NCBI GenBank assembly: GCA_951394045.1
Contig: OX596001.1
Location: 930,001 to 994,000, forward strand
DNA: 64,000 bases
Source: Nitzschia sp. DOCU1
Lineage: Eukaryota; Bacillariophyta; Bacillariophyceae; Bacillariales; Bacillariaceae
Reading direction: 5' to 3'
In this document: piece by piece, positions 10,673 to 21,635 of the stretch
Layout of the letters: each line of letters begins with the position of its first letter
Position numbering within the stretch: position 1 is the stretch's first letter
Made by a program: the position numbers and the translations under genes
The notes under the pieces: model-generated
The model's database searches: none
What the model saw: the letters and a program-made list of their open reading frames with translations, nothing else
Told to the model about the DNA's origin: nothing

Positions 10673-11895
10673 CTAGCAGCAATCGTTTGGGTTGCGCTCG
10701 AAAGAGAACTGGTATAATTTCAAGGAGTTATGGAAGCAAGCATCGGCGACTTGCTGCAGTGGTAAACCTTTCACAGTCGCAATTACTTCTGCAACTTGAA
10801 CTATTTGGCAGGGCTCGTTTCGGCCCTTCACCATTTTCCCCGGCTCGAATTTCTTGTCGGCTTTCTTTTCCCATGTGGTCTCGACAAATTTTGAGCCAGC
10901 GTGCGTAGACTTAATTTCGCCTTGAAAACGCGTGATCACGATGGTAAGGGAGAATCATATGCTTTACTTCCGCCAGTCTGAAACGTATCTTTTCTATACT
11001 TACAGTAGGGGCAGTCCGTTTCCAGTAGGATTCGCTCCAGTGGTAAGGCCTTGACGACCTCCCTCAGATTCTCGGGAGTTTTAAGGGAGCACCCATTAAT
11101 ACCAATGAATAGCCCTAGATCCATGAATTGTTGCGCCAGTTCCAATGTATCGTCGAAGGAATGAACGACCCCGTGTTTTCGGCGCGGGTCCTGCTTGAGC
11201 ACATGCCACAAGTCAGTCCCGACGTTTCGATTGTGCAAAAACAGGGGCAGTGAATCCAATTCTGGGGAGGCCATTGCCTGCAGTTGCTTCTCCAGGTATA
11301 CTTGCTGCGTTTCCTTGTCTGAAAACTGCAGGCGGTCGTAGTCCAATCCAATCTCCCCCAGTGCGACCACACTCCGATCCGACAGCCCGTCCAACGCCAA
11401 GCTTCTGAGTTGCTCCAAAACTTGTTCTGCGGGCAGTTCTCCGTCGACAAATTCCTGCTTACAACGTGTGGGGTGAACTCCAACAGTGCAGCCGAATTGT
11501 ATAGTTTGGTTTACTTGACGCAGTGTACGAACAAGCTCCAGGGCTTTTCGGCTTTCTTGAAGAGTTCCAGCAGTGATTATGATATTTTTGACCCCTGCAT
11601 CCTGGGCTCGTTTCAACACCTCATTCCAGTCAGGTTCATGCCTCTGTTTGCCGTTGTAGACGCCTTCCGTGAACCGCTCGTCCAGAAGATTGGCGCCAAT
11701 ATCCACAAATGAGAGTGATGAAGACATGGCTCGCGACATTGTCGGTCGTCGCGGCTGCTGATTCCGATGCACAAACGCGCAAAAGGCCCTGACGCTGTTA
11801 CTGGGCTTGTGTCGAAGCGTCCGGGCTGAAACAAAAATCGTTGCGAAGAGTAGGAATTTCTTCTTTGTTGCTGCTATTAGTATGTACAGTAGCAT
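10673..11895 (-). CDS. TATDN1: TatD-family deoxyribonuclease, TATDN1-like
   Basis: Two exons, 11895-11004 and 10920-10673, split by an 83-bp intron (GTAAGT donor) that falls inside the conserved ETDCPYC|EIKSTHAGSK region and rejoins it exactly, giving 379 residues. Metal-site and family motifs occur in order: FVDIGANL, GVHPTRC, ALGEIGLDYDRLQF, PLFLHNRN, VVHSFDD, IGINGCSLKT, ETDCPYC and RNEPCQI. TatD enzymes are metal-dependent 3'-5' exonucleases or endonucleases acting in DNA repair and apoptotic DNA degradation. The first 52 residues (hydrophobic, then Arg-rich) precede a second Met at 11739 that begins MSRAMSS; they may be an organelle presequence, or translation may start at that second Met. 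Confidence 0.92.
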
Positions 11896-12728
11896 CGGTA
11901 CTTCACAGAAACATCGTCTACTGCTCTACCAGCTGGATTCCGAGATACTCCTCCAGGGTTGATCGGAACAAGAATCTTGCCTCTCCTCATCTCCGCCGTG
12001 CGTGTTTTCGCATGTTTGGATGAGTTGTGCGACTAAATCGACTCGAATCGACGGCACAAACTTCATTGACACTCCTGGCTATGAATGGATCTACCGGTAA
12101 TCGCAAAGTATGCAAACTAAGGTGAATCTTGTCCCAGGTTGAGCCATCCACCAGAGTGCAAGGAGTATTTCCATGGAGAGTTGAACTGCCAATAAACCAG
12201 TGATGTTGGGAACGATTGACAAAGCTTATCCAGCGGTAGTAGTTGCTGAAACCAAGCAATCCTTGCAACGACGACTAGTTTTACCGACTAAAATACCCGA
12301 CGTGTAGCTGCGTAGCAGGCTCATAACCCGGGAACCAACTGTCCACGCCGTCTGACAGAACTATGGTGACTATCCTAAAAGAGGAAAAGCGATATGCGGC
12401 GAAGACTACAGTAGAATCGTCGAACCAGTAACTATGACGATGAACATCGAATAGACTGTGGAAGGAGATCCTGAAGAATCTTGGAAAGCATCTCTAGCCC
12501 CTGATCGCTCCGCTTAGGCACTCACGTTAGTCGAAGACAAAACTCGAGTTAGTCGAATTTCATTCATCTCAATAAAAACTCAAACTACGCACTCTCTCAG
12601 TAGCTAGCAAGTCTACCGCCTACCGGTAGAAAAAGGCACCGTACCAAGGTACAGGGTTCAAGCATCTTCATTTCCACTTTGATCTGCATCAGATCCAGTG
12701 CAAAAGTAGGGGATAAGACTATTGAAGG
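11896..12728. other. Divergent spacer, possible remnant retroelement at best
   Basis: This 0.8 kb stretch separates two divergent genes. A minus-strand frame at 11987-12268 contains GFSNYYRW, faintly like the Ty3/gypsy RT-RNase H junction, but the rest does not follow the family. No gene is supported. Confidence 0.4.
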
Positions 12729-13812
12729 ATGATTCCTCTCTTCTCCCGTTTCACAGCCATCTGCAGACCCCAAAGATTGTGCCATGCACTCAGCACGGAT
12801 TCGGCGGCATCATCCAAGATTCGTTTTTCCAAGCTATTGTCGCAATACGCCACGAACCTCACGGTCAGCAGAAATGCCGCTGAATCCTTGATCAAGCAGG
12901 GCGAGGTCACTTTCGCAGGACGCGTTGTGACTTCTCCTCAGCTGCTGGTGGACTTTGCGGAGCTCCGCGACTCCGGAAGTGTTGTGGTCAAGGTGCAAGG
13001 CAAGGGAATTCAATTCGATCTTTCGCATCGAGACGGCGAAGGGCAGAGTGAGCGACCTATTGTCTACGCTGTGCACAAGCTCGCAGGGGAAGTGGTGGCT
13101 GAAAACGATCCACAAAATCGGCCCAGCATGGTGGCAAGACTAATGCAAGGCGGAGTCGGCGTTCGCCGGGTAGGACGGACCACGAAGCAACTGCATTTGA
13201 AGCCCATCGGGAGGCTAGATATTCCCACAGAAGGATTATGTCTTGTGACAAATGATGGAGAATTTGCGCGGCAAATGGAACTCCCAGCGAACCAAGTACA
13301 CCGCGTTTATAGGGCTCGTGTGCACGGTCGACTAACACCTTCCAAGCTCGAACGGATACGAAATGGCGGAGTGCGATACAATAATGTGCGCTATGGACCC
13401 ATGAAGATTTCCATTGAAAAGACAAGAAGCGCCAGGGGGCGCAATTCGGCTCATCCGACTCCTACTAACACTTGGGTTCAGATCACCTCAACCGAGGGCA
13501 AGAACCGACAAATTCGAAACGTATTTGAAGCACTAGGAGGTAAGCTGATGCAATGCAGGATTTCGCATCAATAACTGTCGTTAGTCGGTACCTCAGTCAT
13601 TCGAATCTATTGCAGTGACAGTGACCCGACTTATCCGCATACACTTCGGGGATTATTCCTTACAAACAATACCACCAGGTATGGCGATTGAGGTTCCGTA
13701 CAAGCCTGTCCTTAAGCAAAAGGCCAGGGGACCTTTAGGACCCATACAAACAAAAAATGAAGAAGACGGAAGTAAAATTGTCAACATGAAATGGGTTTCT
13801 AGTGCGCAGTGA
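12729..13812 (+). CDS. RsuA/RluB-family pseudouridine synthase, probably organellar
   Basis: Exons 12729-13539 and 13616-13812 join in phase (76-bp intron) to give 335 residues. An S4-like RNA-binding segment (about residues 30-75: AESLIKQGEVTFAGRVV) is followed by the catalytic domain: VYAVHKL, then GRLDIPTEGLCLVTNDGE holding the catalytic Asp, KVHRVYRA-like VHRVYRARV, and NRQIRNVFEALG, which the intron interrupts after EALG and exon 2 continues as VTVTRLIRI. The family converts specific rRNA uridines to pseudouridine. The N-terminus (Arg/Ser/Ala-rich, few acidic residues) looks like a mitochondrial presequence, so an organellar rRNA target is inferred. The enzyme family is well supported; which rRNA position is not knowable from the sequence. 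Confidence 0.9.
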
Positions 13813-13938
13813 GCTGCATTGTCAAAATATCCCTTTTGGTTGCTGCGCATCTATGATGTGGTACATGGTGGTTTCTTATCCTTGGGTGTGTGTGGGCACC
13901 GATACCGTCCTGCTCCATAATCCCAGCCTCGCCGGCAT

Positions 13939-15018
13939 CTAAATTTTGATATGTTTCAGCCACACTCCAAAGGTGTCGTTCTTCACGTTGTAAAGCAATC
14001 TCTTGATTGGGCCGAGTCGACGGGAAGTTTTCGCGACGAGCGGTTCCGTTTGCGATGGGGCATCCTCCCGCTGACTCATCATCAAGACACATTCGTTCAC
14101 GCTGCTCATACCCATGCCCGGGAAAGTCGTTGTGTGCGAGATTTGGTCCCCAGCGAGACTTGGTTTAACTTCTAGCGCCTGTTTTCTTGAATCTTCGACG
14201 TAGATTCGCTGCATGAGGAAAGGTATTATCGTGTTGTCGAGGACAAACTTGAAGGCTCCACCTGTGCCGTGGGGCGCAAAAATTGAAAACGCCACAAAGA
14301 AAACTACGAGAAGTACGGCAGCTGTCGATATCCGATTCCTTCTATTTCTTGCACGATTCCGAGACTCACTCGGAATGGACGCCCGATCTCGTCTAAGGAA
14401 GAGCTCGTGCTGCCGCTCCAAAAGATTCATCCTGCGCCTCAGCATCTCGTTTTCTTCTTGTAATCGGCGGTACTGATTGACATAGTCAAAGGACGAAACA
14501 CAAGCGGGGGACTTCCTCTCTATTTCAAGACGTTGCTCCCCGTTGAGGAGCACATGAAACGGGATCGGCCGTTGTACATCAGCGCTATAAAGCGATGAAG
14601 GCCCTGCCCACGTGCGACCAGCGACGGATCCAATGGTGGATTCTTCGTCCCCGAACAATTTCCGTGAGGAGCCTCTTGATACCTGCAGGCTGCTGGTGCT
14701 CGCGTGGAGCGACCTGCGAGTTTCCGCGATCTTCAAAGATCCGCGTCGCCTCATGTGCTGGTTTCTTGCCCGAAGCACATCCAACTTGGAGAGAGAGGCA
14801 CCACACTCACTAGCAACACTAGGAGGAGATCGGTGGCGATCGCTGAGAGATACAAAAGACATATGCCGAGACTTCGACTCTTCCATCAAGTTCGCGATGC
14901 ATATGCTGCAATCATCTTCGCTTTCATAATTTGTATCGGAGAGAGGCGAGGCCGATGTATCCATAGGTGCGTGGGGCTTCGGTGTAGTAAGGCATTGCCG
15001 ATGAATCGAATTCATCAT
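13939..15018 (-). CDS. Single-span coiled-coil membrane protein, unknown function
   Basis: Single exon, 359 residues, starting with a double Met. The N-terminal half is Ser/Arg-rich and probably disordered. A coiled coil is likely at about residues 180-215 (YRRLQEENEMLRRRMNLLE). A basic RNRARNRRNR run then precedes one membrane span at about 232-250 (ISTAAVLLVVFFVAFSIFA). About 110 residues follow, with no domain I recognise. The arrangement fits a cytosolic coiled coil anchored in an internal membrane. The next gene on the same strand (15540-17493) also has one span and coiled coils, but I see no sequence similarity that would make them paralogues. The 3' end lies 126 bp from that of the convergent pseudouridine synthase gene. 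Confidence 0.75.
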   Translation of the reverse strand: MMNSIHRQCLTTPKPHAPMDTSASPLSDTNYESEDDCSICIANLMEESKSRHMSFVSLSDRHRSPPSVASECGASLSKLDVLRARNQHMRRRGSLKIAETRRSLHASTSSLQVSRGSSRKLFGDEESTIGSVAGRTWAGPSSLYSADVQRPIPFHVLLNGEQRLEIERKSPACVSSFDYVNQYRRLQEENEMLRRRMNLLERQHELFLRRDRASIPSESRNRARNRRNRISTAAVLLVVFFVAFSIFAPHGTGGAFKFVLDNTIIPFLMQRIYVEDSRKQALEVKPSLAGDQISHTTTFPGMGMSSVNECVLMMSQREDAPSQTEPLVAKTSRRLGPIKRLLYNVKNDTFGVWLKHIKI

Positions 15019-15539
15019 TCGAGAGAAAGCTAATGCTATAAGTGACCCTCAAGCTCTAAAATCCTTGGTCTCCTCTTACTGTCGACATCTTGCAGTACCA
15101 TCCACGAAGACAAGAATGAGAAGAGGATGGAGAAAAGAGTATCTTTTTGTGTTCGGCATTTTTTTGCTCCAATCATCGGAATGAGAAAGCAGGTGTTCTC
15201 GAACATACGTGGCCATGGTTCGGAAGAGACCCGGAAGTGAAATCCAGAATTTTTGTCGAATTTTGTTCAACGTGCTAGGTGAAGGAATCAGGAATCTCTC
15301 CTTTCTAATAGTAGATGATATTAGAGAGTGTTATGCATTGAGTGCGACACCGCAAATAGAGGGTGTGATGCTGGGAATCATTTTTTTTACCTTCATTATG
15401 CTGAGAAGCACCACTACCCGCGTAGTCGACGACTCCTGATGCGACGAGGATGATCCTGGTTTCTGCTGTTGTTCTGCCTAGTAGTAGTAGTACTAGTAGT
15501 AGTGTGACTACCAGATTCTCATGGGTATGCTTCCTTCCA
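15019..15539. other. Spacer between tandem minus-strand genes
   Basis: No gene recognised. It includes a run of AGT trinucleotides near 15480-15505 (tagtagtagtactagtagt) that is a simple repeat. A short minus-strand frame at 15076-15270 has no family features. Confidence 0.5.
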
Positions 15540-17493
15540 TTATGCAGCATGGTGAAGATACAACTCAGAAGTTTCAATGTCAAGGTCGGTATGAGCGGTT
15601 GAATCATGAACACACCATTCCGGAAGTGCAACATCACCATGTGCTGGCATGATTTGTTTCTGCTCTTCGGCTGTGGAAATGCTGGCGATGGCCCCGGGCC
15701 CATTTTCGAAGAGTTCCATCTGGTATTGTACAAGATATCCAGCACTATCAACCTTTGACTCCAGTTGTTGCCCCAAATCTCGCTGCTTTTGTTTTAATTG
15801 CGTGAGGAGGAAAATCATTTCTTCTTTGTCGCAAGTCAACTCCTCCAAGTCAGAATTCAGTCTTTCTTGTCGAGCCTCATACTCAACCAAGCACTTCGTC
15901 GATCCTCTTCGAATTAATTCTTTGTTGAGTTTGGCCTTCTGTAGCTCCGCTTGATGTTGTTGTTCTTTTTCGTGGAGTTCCTCAATGTAACCTCGCGAAG
16001 ACTGTAGATCGTAAAGCAGGCGAAGTTTCTCCTCTTCTGCAGCTCTCTGCCGTAGTTCAAGTTTCCGCCGTTCCTCCTCAAGAAGTTCGATGACTTCCTT
16101 CAGACAAGGAATGACAGTGATTTGAACGGTAGAGTCGACGGTGTCAAGAAGTGATCGGGCTTTCCGAATAGATTCCTTCATTTGCCGCTTCCGCGATTCT
16201 CTGCGCCGTCCTCCCTTCTCTCTCCTTTCTCGGCCAGAATCTTCATTCTTCTCGTCTCTCAAGCTTCTTGTCAACGACGAAGAAGACGTATTGCTGGACA
16301 AGCTCCGGCTAGATCTGCGCTTGATCTTTTCGGCTTCATCACACGATTCGGTCCTTCGTCGCTTTTCCTTGGTTTTTGGCGCTTTTCTGTGGCCGTTGTA
16401 TTCAATCTCATCGCGCGCAGTCCGCTCTTCCTTCCATGCATTTCGTTCTTCCTGTTTCGTCTTGGTCTTGCTAGTACTTCTTTTTGATTTTTCAAATTTA
16501 TAGCCCGCATCACCATGTTCAATATCCTCGATTTCGAAATGGTCCCGTGTGTGAAAGGTTTGGTTATAAACATCCCAATCAATAGCGCTTTCGTCTTCGC
16601 CTGTGTAGTAATTCGGCATTTCCCTCTTCGACCCCTTTTTCTCTTTTTTCCGAGAGGATTGCTTCTTCTTTGAGCTTCCATGATCGTGATGACTGCGACT
16701 AACCGACCTTTTTTCCTTTCGTTCCAGTTTAGACGTGTGCGACTCAGAAACTTTTCCTTCGGACGTGCATCGAACGTTGATTTCCACCTCGTTTTGTTTT
16801 TCATTTCGATTCACAGTGAGTTTTTTCCGGCGTTTCCGGGAACAACAGAAGTAATAGATTACGGACAAAATGAAAAACACGATACTAATCACGATCCCAT
16901 ACATCATGTACTGTCTTTCCTGTTGCTGGTCAATTGTATCCGACTCATTTGGCTGGAGTGTCAAAGAGCAAGTTGTGGATCGGGTACAGTTTTGAAGTGT
17001 GGGGTAGTTTATCGCGATCTTCGTAGCCTGTGTGAAACGAAAGTGATGTTTGCCGAAAAAAGGCGTCGCGACATATGAGCGTGGTCTCGGCTTTTGAGGG
17101 TATAAGTTTCGACCAAAAACTAAACTTACGTAGACGCATGCCGTGTATGAAATCGTCTCTTCCTGGCAACAACATGATGCTTTTTCCTGAATAAACCTGT
17201 GATTGTGCGAACAATGTGCTGATTAGATTAAACATGATGAACAAAAGTCGTATGGCTAGGGTGTTAACTTACTGACAGATATTGTCTTCCGTAACTTTGC
17301 AATATGAAGATTCGTCTTGAATTTCCTGCTCATCAAGGAGCTTTTGAAAAGAAGAGACAAGGGCATCGGGGAAGCTTGAACGAAACTCTTCCCCTCGTTG
17401 TTGCAAGCACGCGCAGGTTTCTGTATTTTGCTGGACGCAGTTGTCGGCCGCTGTTAACTCGTCTACGCACTCGTCGGTCGATTGTTCTGCCAT
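15540..17493 (-). CDS. Single-span protein with Cys-rich head and coiled-coil tail
   Basis: Exons 17493-17273, 17196-17130 and 17027-15540 join in phase (introns of 76 and 102 bp) to 591 residues. Exons 1-3 encode a Cys-rich N-terminal region of about 125 residues (NCVQQNTETCACLQQ, CCCQEETISYTACVY, NCTRSTTC) that suggests disulfides outside the cytosol, although no cleavable signal peptide is visible. One membrane span follows (YGIVISIVFFILSVIYYFCC, about residues 123-142). Next comes a long basic Lys/Arg/Ser-rich segment and then coiled coils (about 380-530: RRKLELRQRAAEEEKLRLL and similar). The large third exon opens without an ATG, and only the two upstream exons supply one, which supports the join. 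The family is not recognised; a signal-anchor membrane linker is a guess. Confidence 0.7.
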
Positions 17494-17976
17494 GGTCCAG
17501 TTGTGTTTCTCAACGAAGGCGGTGTGGCGATGGAGAAAAATGGTCTTACTGTTACAATGTGTTGCGTCCGTTTGGCGCCAAATTGCGAAACGCGGAGAGA
17601 GAGTGATTTGGCTTTATGACTTCGAACGGGCTCTTTCTTCGTAACATCATGTACTGCCCTTGCCGCAGGCTTATGTAGCAAGCCAAAAGACAAAAGATTC
17701 TCCGAAATAAATGAAGCCGAAAAATTAAAACCACGGCGAGCCGGCAGGACGAAGGAGAAGCACGAGAGGGGCGCCAGCACGGCGCGCGTTCTCCGATACC
17801 ACATACCAGTATTAATAGTTACCGGTAGTTCCTCTGTGGAAGCGCCTCCTGCCGGCTGGCATTTCCATCGACATCCTCCTTCTGGGGCCACCATAGGAAC
17901 CGTCTCTACATCTTCGCCCCCCCCCTGCCATTTCCGCAATAGCATTGGTACAGTTTAAACGCCCAAAGGCCCGAAG
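17494..17976. promoter_or_regulatory. Divergent promoter region
   Basis: This 483-bp spacer lies between the starts of two divergent genes and must hold both promoters and 5' UTRs. I see no clear TATA or named motif; frames inside it are antisense or short. Confidence 0.45.
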
Positions 17977-19599
17977 ATGTCCATTTTCGTCGTTTTGTCG
18001 TTGTTTCTGCTCATTTCGACGGTCTATCCGTTTTCGATTTTCGGTGACAACAAACGGAGCAATGCTGCCCGTGTTTTTGCAGGTTTAGACAATAAAAACA
18101 GCGACGAAGGGTTATTGTATGACGATTTTGATTTCCCAGTGGGGGGCGACAATGTGGGAGTGCCGTCGTCGTCCGGAAACGCAAAAGTGCTACAGGATAG
18201 GCTGAATCATCTCGTCGCTACGGAACAACGAATGCTGCAGCAAATCTCGGAAAACTGGAGAGAAGGCCATTGGAGCGTTAGGGGGTGTTCTTTGGATCCC
18301 GGAGACGCAGGCTTCGGGGAAAAGAAGATAGAAATATCTGCTTTGTTGGCTCTCCCCGGCGATGATGCCGCTGACGAGATAGTCCTGGTGGGCCGTACTG
18401 ATGGGAGCGTGTGCTGGTTGCAGATAGGGAGTGAATATCTGGCGACATTCACAAACCAGTATGTTGCCAGGGAAACATCAAACGAAACCATCACGGTGCA
18501 ACAGGAGCTCAAGCGTGACGAGTCTGCGTCAGTCCCCATGCCTATGAGCACCAGAGAGTCAGAGGAGAACGCCGCCGCTGCGCTATCGGATCAGGCTAAG
18601 ACGTCCTTTGAAATCTTAGGCCAAGTTCAGGTCTCCACCTCGGCTATCGTGGATATGGCTATTGCGAAGACGGATTCCTCGGGTGGGCTGCTGTTGTATA
18701 TTCTCACTCAGTCGCCTACTCAGCCCGTTCAATATCTGGAGGTTCGAGAAGACGGTCCGGTCTCGTCACAAGCCTCATCGATACCTGTCTACGACGCAGA
18801 TCCGCGACCGTCGCCCATTGGTGCGATAAAGGCTATTCGTAATCGCTTCTGCCTCGCTGTGAGTCAACTTGGCACTATCAGCACATGGTTGTCGGAGCGA
18901 GGAGATACGTGCTCGCTGGTGGGGTCCTTCTCGATGCCGGTCGAAGACGACGACTCAGTTTTATGTTGCGACGTGGATGCCAATTTCGTATACGTCGGTA
19001 CATCCAACGGCTTTGTATATATGTACGCCATTGATAAAATTCTTGAGGAGACGTATCCTGAGCCCATGAGGGTCGTTGGAGTCTTTGCAAAAGGTGGCGT
19101 TTCAAGTGTTTGTGCCGCGGGGGAAGGTGTCATGGGCAAGGGGCGGCCCACGCCAACAGTTGCTTTGGTTACTGGTAGTACACATGGGGAGATCAAGCAA
19201 TGGGAGCTTCTCCCTCGAGGACTTAATGCACTAGAGTATTGGCCAAAGATTCCCAGCCAGAAGATTGCCGGCAAAGCGCACCTTTTAGTTCAGGGTGACG
19301 CCACTGCCGCGGGGGGTGCGTCACCCGGTTCGGCAATATTGGCCCTGCGCAAAGTTCAAGAAGGCGTCCTTCTATCCGCCACCGGGGACAAATTGGTTAT
19401 ATGGGACACAGTTACAGGAAAGCCTCATTGCGACATGCACGGTCTAAATTTTGATTTGAAACCTTGTTGCTTGGTATTATCCGAGAGACTTCTAGTAACC
19501 AACGGCATGCAGCAGTATATCTGCGTCCACGACTTTACGATTGATCCCAACATCGCCATCCAAGATATGATTCAGCATATGGATGATGAGGACGAGTAA
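17977..19599 (+). CDS. WD40-like beta-propeller protein with signal peptide
   Basis: Single exon, 540 residues. A signal peptide covers residues 1-19 (MSIFVVLSLFLLISTVYPF), possibly the first part of a diatom plastid presequence because an aromatic residue follows the hydrophobic core (VYP|FSIF). The body shows weak WD40-like blades: LVGRTDGSVCWLQIG, VYVGTSNGFVYMYAI, VTGSTHGEIKQWEL and LLSATGDKLVIWDTVTGKPH. The end is acidic (DDEDE). The blades lack many GH dipeptides, so the propeller call rests on the strand/W-D pattern. It is probably a scaffold in the secretory pathway or plastid; partners are unknown. Confidence 0.72.
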   Translation: MSIFVVLSLFLLISTVYPFSIFGDNKRSNAARVFAGLDNKNSDEGLLYDDFDFPVGGDNVGVPSSSGNAKVLQDRLNHLVATEQRMLQQISENWREGHWSVRGCSLDPGDAGFGEKKIEISALLALPGDDAADEIVLVGRTDGSVCWLQIGSEYLATFTNQYVARETSNETITVQQELKRDESASVPMPMSTRESEENAAAALSDQAKTSFEILGQVQVSTSAIVDMAIAKTDSSGGLLLYILTQSPTQPVQYLEVREDGPVSSQASSIPVYDADPRPSPIGAIKAIRNRFCLAVSQLGTISTWLSERGDTCSLVGSFSMPVEDDDSVLCCDVDANFVYVGTSNGFVYMYAIDKILEETYPEPMRVVGVFAKGGVSSVCAAGEGVMGKGRPTPTVALVTGSTHGEIKQWELLPRGLNALEYWPKIPSQKIAGKAHLLVQGDATAAGGASPGSAILALRKVQEGVLLSATGDKLVIWDTVTGKPHCDMHGLNFDLKPCCLVLSERLLVTNGMQQYICVHDFTIDPNIAIQDMIQHMDDEDE

Positions 19600-19704
19600 T
19601 GCGACAAAGCAATTTTGAAATCGTAATAATAGTTGAAGCATAAGGTTCCTTAAAGTCGAATGATGGTCCGAGCCCCATCATTCGTTGGTCACCAATCAAG
19701 TTAT

Positions 19705-21138
19705 TCAGGGGGGCTGTATGTCCTTCGTCTCAACAAGCCCCTCGTACTTGTAGCGAAGCAGCTGCGTATTGATGCCTTCCAAGCCACCACTATGTACGTA
19801 CATGATTTCTCGTCCGGCAATTGGATTGTTTGGGTCAAAGCTCGTAGGAAATGAGACATCAGGGGAGACGCGCCAATGCCGCAACATGATGGCCCATGCC
19901 GGGGCCCCGTAAACCAAATCCACTTGAAGGTCATATTTATTTTGAAGTAGGTTGAAAACATCTAAAATGGCTTTGTTTGGCTCGCCAAATGGGAAATACT
20001 TCACAGACTGCACCTCCCGATCGGATGCGACCAACGTACGCGGGCTCGGAGGAAGAATGAATGGGATGTCATGGGGCAGAGCACCAATATTCGTGTTCAA
20101 CGCAATCATTTGTCTTTGTGCGTAACCCGAGTCCCCGACGCACGGAACAACGATCACTTTGATATCCAACCGATCTTCTTCGGCGAGCTCACTTTGTAGG
20201 GTTCCCAAGGCGTGGTGAACAAGTGCTGCTGTTGTGCAGGTTCCTCCCGGGAGGATCAATGACAAGGGCTTATTGTCGCCTTCTTTTGACCAGAAGGATA
20301 AAATCTCCTCTGCAAGTACTTTTGCTCCTTGCATGGCCAACTTAAATGCACCGCCCTGTGGAACCCACAATGAAGCGCCCCGACCGGGAGGGTCCACGCC
20401 GATCGGAGGCATGGAACTTCCACCCGAATCGCCACCGAATAAGGTTTGGTACTCTTCGTTGGATAATTCGATGATTTCCATCCCCAGTAGGAGAGCTCTG
20501 AAAAAGTTTCCGCTGGGCTGTTTTTTCAGGAATTTCGGTAATTTCTTCGTGTAGTAGACGAACCGAATCGGCTTCTCTGACATATCTTCTTCACGGATGT
20601 AAGTTCCAAGTATTTGTCGATTTTTGAAGTTTACGACAGCTGCAAGTGACAGCATGGAATTACTCTGGGGGCCACCATTGCTTACAATGCAGGAAGGGAA
20701 TTCTGCGGCAGGTAACTGATTTAACGAGAGCATCTTGCGAGCCTTGTTTCCAGATATGTGGGATCCCTCCAGCCGCAACAAGTCGTCTCTCTTTAAGAAG
20801 ACGCGTCGCCCCTCTATTATCATGACATGTACCGGGGATGGCATCATTCCACTGAAAGAACTGGCCAAGCTCAGGGGGTCTATCGTGCACCAATAGGGCC
20901 CAGTGGGGTTTTGGGTTACGTTTGTGCTTGAGGTTTGGGTTTGGTCGGTCAGTAAATCGTCCACATTCGCCATAAAGTCGTCCCAGTTCGAAAAGTGACG
21001 CCACTTGATGAGAAGCCCGAGGTTCCGAAAGGAGGACGGGGCAAGATGTATATTGTTTGCGAGGAAACCCAAAGCGGCCAACATGATATTGTCGATCACG
21101 ACAATTAGCAGCAGCAACCTGGACAAAGCGGAAGTCAT
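19705..21138 (-). CDS. PLP-dependent ACC deaminase / D-cysteine desulfhydrase family enzyme
   Basis: Single exon, 477 residues. It belongs to the tryptophan-synthase-beta PLP fold. The PLP lysine sits in SGNKARKM, the SNGGPQSNSM loop carries the active-site Ser region, and PGGTCTTAAL is the phosphate-binding glycine loop. The C-terminal HSGGLEGINTQLLRYKYEG matches the family end. Family enzymes cleave 1-aminocyclopropane-1-carboxylate to 2-oxobutyrate and ammonia, or D-cysteine to pyruvate, sulfide and ammonia; which applies here cannot be read from sequence alone. Long inserts (about 190-260) distinguish it from the roughly 340-residue bacterial enzymes. The first 25 residues form a signal peptide (LLLLIVVIDNIMLAALGF) with Phe near the predicted cleavage, so a plastid or secretory location is possible. 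Its stop lies 105 bp from the convergent propeller gene. Confidence 0.85.
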   Translation of the reverse strand: MTSALSRLLLLIVVIDNIMLAALGFLANNIHLAPSSFRNLGLLIKWRHFSNWDDFMANVDDLLTDQTQTSSTNVTQNPTGPYWCTIDPLSLASSFSGMMPSPVHVMIIEGRRVFLKRDDLLRLEGSHISGNKARKMLSLNQLPAAEFPSCIVSNGGPQSNSMLSLAAVVNFKNRQILGTYIREEDMSEKPIRFVYYTKKLPKFLKKQPSGNFFRALLLGMEIIELSNEEYQTLFGGDSGGSSMPPIGVDPPGRGASLWVPQGGAFKLAMQGAKVLAEEILSFWSKEGDNKPLSLILPGGTCTTAALVHHALGTLQSELAEEDRLDIKVIVVPCVGDSGYAQRQMIALNTNIGALPHDIPFILPPSPRTLVASDREVQSVKYFPFGEPNKAILDVFNLLQNKYDLQVDLVYGAPAWAIMLRHWRVSPDVSFPTSFDPNNPIAGREIMYVHSGGLEGINTQLLRYKYEGLVETKDIQPP

Positions 21139-21635
21139 CCCAGGTCGGGCTATCGTCGCATCTCTACTGTGGGCTGTGCTTTACTAACTTTCCTGCTGTT
21201 TCGTATACCGTGAATGTGCATGCAGTGGTCAGAGAGAGAGCTGCCAAAGAAAAAGAGGAGGTACGATGGAAAGGTGGATTGATTAGTGAAGGTCATCTTC
21301 GTATCTCTGTTTTAAGCCATATATGAAAACGAGCCTACCGGTATGTTGATGATGCCTGGGTGATGGCAAGACCTTGCGTTCCTTGCGTAGCCCAATTCAA
21401 TAGCGCGTTATTTTCTCGTGTGGTACATAACCGCAGTACGCGTCGTACGTAACCGATCCTCATTATTTATCGCTATTCCGAAGGAGGCGATAAAAAGATA
21501 TCACGCTTGCGCTTGGGGAAGGATCGGAAAGCCACACTGACACGCTGCGGGCGAAAAATGGGAAAATCGAGCAATCTCAGCCTCATAATTCTGCGGCTAA
21601 CAAAGATTTGTTGTAGAGCAGACTCTCTATCTGGG
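21139..21635. promoter_or_regulatory. Divergent promoter region
   Basis: Lies between the PLP enzyme and the acetyl-CoA synthetase, transcribed apart. The ACS frame is open upstream with another ATG at 21558; the 5' ends are not resolvable from sequence. No named motif is seen. Confidence 0.45.

Noticed and set aside
10522..10908. Plus-strand frame next to the RCC1-like gene
   Set aside because: It overlaps the second TatD exon on the other strand, which is well conserved, and has no motif of its own.
11987..12268. Minus-strand frame with GFSNYYRW, reminiscent of Ty3/gypsy polymerases
   Set aside because: Only a few residues match; the RNase H catalytic pattern that should follow is absent and no LTR is nearby.
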